Made by a program: the position numbers and the translations under genes. From the NCBI GenBank assembly GCA_029851415.1, contig CM056741.1, positions 149,904,522-149,968,521 on the forward strand: a stretch of 64,000 nt of DNA, read 5' to 3'. The number at the start of each line of letters is the position of its first letter. Position 1 is the first letter of the stretch. Of this stretch, positions 62,021 through 64,000 are shown piece by piece. The notes under the pieces were generated by a model, which saw only the letters and a list, made by a program, of their open reading frames with translations, did no database searches and was not told the DNA's origin. The DNA is from Eretmocerus hayati. Lineage: Eukaryota; Arthropoda; Insecta; Hymenoptera; Aphelinidae.

Positions 62021-64000
62021 GACTTCGTTTCGCGAATATCAACTTCTCGATAAGGTCAACAAGGCCTCATGCTAACAAGATCCCCTCATTTCGCACACTT
62101 TTATGATATTACAAATTTTATCGTGAAATATGATTGCAAACCCCACGCAAATGTGCACAGTGGGATGGATCACAAACTCGATTCGAAGCTGACGTCACAC
62201 AGTGGGTCCAAAACTGTGATATTGCGCATAAATCGCCTCTACGCGGATTCTTAATCGATCAAAATGATTCGAAAAGAAAGTTCTTGATTTTCCTCTGCTG
62301 TTTATTATAATTCTTAAAATCTCATTTAGATACTTTCCAGACAGTATTTATGTGATTCGACAAGGATTTGGCCAATAAAATATCACCAATTGAGCGATAG
62401 AAAGACGACGTTATTTTGTATTTTCCCAAGTTTACCATTCACCATGATTCGGATAAAGCGGAAGAGTTCAAATCAAATTTTAGTCAGGGAAGACTTATAC
62501 AGCAGGGGAAACAAGAGAAATTTTTTTTGAATCACCCTGATCTGTTGGTTGAGAATTTGCGTAAAGGTTATTCATGTGTAATTTTACAGTTTGGGCCCCA
62601 TTGTGCGTCATGACAGAGAAAATTCTTGTATGAATAATGGTAAGAAAATTTTTCTGGGAAAGTATTCCTGCGAGGACGAGAAAAACTGCTTGCAGAAGAA
62701 AACAGAAATCATAGAAGATTAATGATATTCGACTCCCGAATTTTGTATACTCGATTCGAAAAGTGTCTTGTATGACAGCTCGGAAAACTTATAGAATAGG
62801 AAATTGCAAGCGCGCCAAGTCTAGGTATATAGTAGATGGAAGCTCCATTGATCAATAGTGAGTATTGTATGTCTCCTCCCGGAATAAAATCCTGCTTTCC
62901 GAGTCTGTAAATAATGTTGAAAGTTACATGCATGCGTGGACGAGGGACGGAAAAGGAGAGCAAATACGATTGCACAGGGAGCAATGTCAGATTGGTTGTT
63001 GGAAATGGAAAGAGGATGACTATCTGCGTAATCGAGTTTGCGTATTGAGTGCGGTTTCGACTGATCCGCTCTTCAGAGGGTGGCCGGGATAACGCGTGAT
63101 TTTTGTTTGCACTAAATCTGGGGTGGGAGATTTTTTACGTCAGCAGATGGTTAGGTAGCCCGAGGCGTCTCGAGATTTCCACAGTTTTCTTGAATACAAA
63201 TCATGTACTGATTTGATTATTTTCATCTCGATTTTTGATTAGATTCTCTTTCTATGAGAATAGGACCGAGATGTAAATAGCTATTGGTATGCAAACCGAT
63301 CAGGTTTTTGGAACCTGGAGGATAGTGGGCAATAAGCCCAAAATTTAATTCTACCCAAAATCGTCTCAAAGGCGATTTATTGGGCACCTCTTGTTCTATT
63401 CGTAACCGTCCATAATGAACAGGAGCCCATACATTGCAGCCAATGAAGATGGTTCGAAGATGGAGTGCTGAAGAGTCGCACGTACGCGAATCATGGAGGT
63501 TCTTATACAGACAAATTTCACTACATTAGATAACCGCACATCAAACTACTTCCCAGTGGCAAACAGATACAAAAAAATTTCGTATGTCAGTCTCTTTTAT
63601 AGTCAGACTTTCAGGAATGGAAACTCATTCTTCATCATTCAAATAGCCAAAAAGTGCCGCTTTCAAATGCGGTTTTGAAGTTTTCACGTAATAATGGAAA
63701 ATTATGACTGCCTTATGCTTCGAGGCCCATTTTGGGTGCGGAAGACTTATCTTGGCACTAAAAACGATTGCATGCGCTCAGAGCTATAATGTGCTATTTT
63801 GATATCTTTAAGATGGAGCAAAATTTGAGATCTGGTGGAGAGTGTCATTGTTGAGCTCGCGAATTAACATATCATTACACATACATTATCATCTAGGTAA
63901 ATATCATGGTGAGAATCATGCTCATTACGTAATGTGAATCGTATCCGGTAATTGATGCTGTAAACCATTCAGACATGATTTAGAACTCAATAATATTTGA
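62021..64000. other. No gene recognised
   Basis: Only short open frames without family motifs on either strand. This remains possible 5' intron sequence of the kinase gene. Confidence 0.4.

Noticed and set aside
1..64000. CRISPR arrays, operons, ribosome binding sites or phage genes
   Set aside because: The window is plainly eukaryotic, with spliced conserved animal genes; no regularly spaced repeat array is present.

Overview
This is eukaryotic DNA, most likely from an insect (a hymenopteran is a guess). Two long, intron-rich genes lie on the minus strand with canonical GT-AG introns, and both encode conserved animal proteins. The space between and inside them is AT-rich and full of degraded DNA transposons, foldback elements and one non-LTR retrotransposon. 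There are no operons or prokaryotic features.

Layout. (1) 113-6579, minus strand: Ge-1/EDC4, the decapping scaffold. It appears complete in 11 exons, about 1,116 residues with every splice phase matching. (2) 6.6-30.3 kb: an intergenic, transposon-rich stretch. It holds one short gene with two cysteine-stabilised alpha-beta (CS-alpha-beta, defensin/toxin-fold) modules at 11284-12143 (minus strand, 5' exon not found). It also holds an unidentified two-exon-like fragment at 13949-14550, a 2.1-kb palindrome at 14551-16661, a pogo/Tigger-like element carrying a nested 2-kb foldback (16796-19592), a Tc1/mariner-like foldback (21283-22350), a frameshifted R1-type LINE (about 24600-26550) and an unidentified ORF ending at 27138. 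(3) 30332-57835, minus strand: a type I (EF-hand) diacylglycerol kinase. Fifteen exons are seen, covering 857 residues through to the stop. The first coding exon or exons are not in view. (4) 57.8-64 kb: no convincing coding exon; a possible TATA-containing GC-richer island and a tRNA-derived SINE-like piece.

Function. Ge-1 works in P-bodies with DCP1/DCP2 to turn over mRNA. The kinase converts diacylglycerol to phosphatidic acid and is expected to be calcium-regulated through its two EF-hands. The two genes are adjacent but nothing in the sequence links them functionally. The short CS-alpha-beta gene is the most unusual coding feature.

Limits. All splice sites were placed by eye from consensus, reading-frame continuity and remembered family motifs. 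No alignment, RNA or database search was available. Repeat boundaries come from visible inverted repeats and short flanking duplications. Positions should be good to a base for most exons and to a few bases for repeats.
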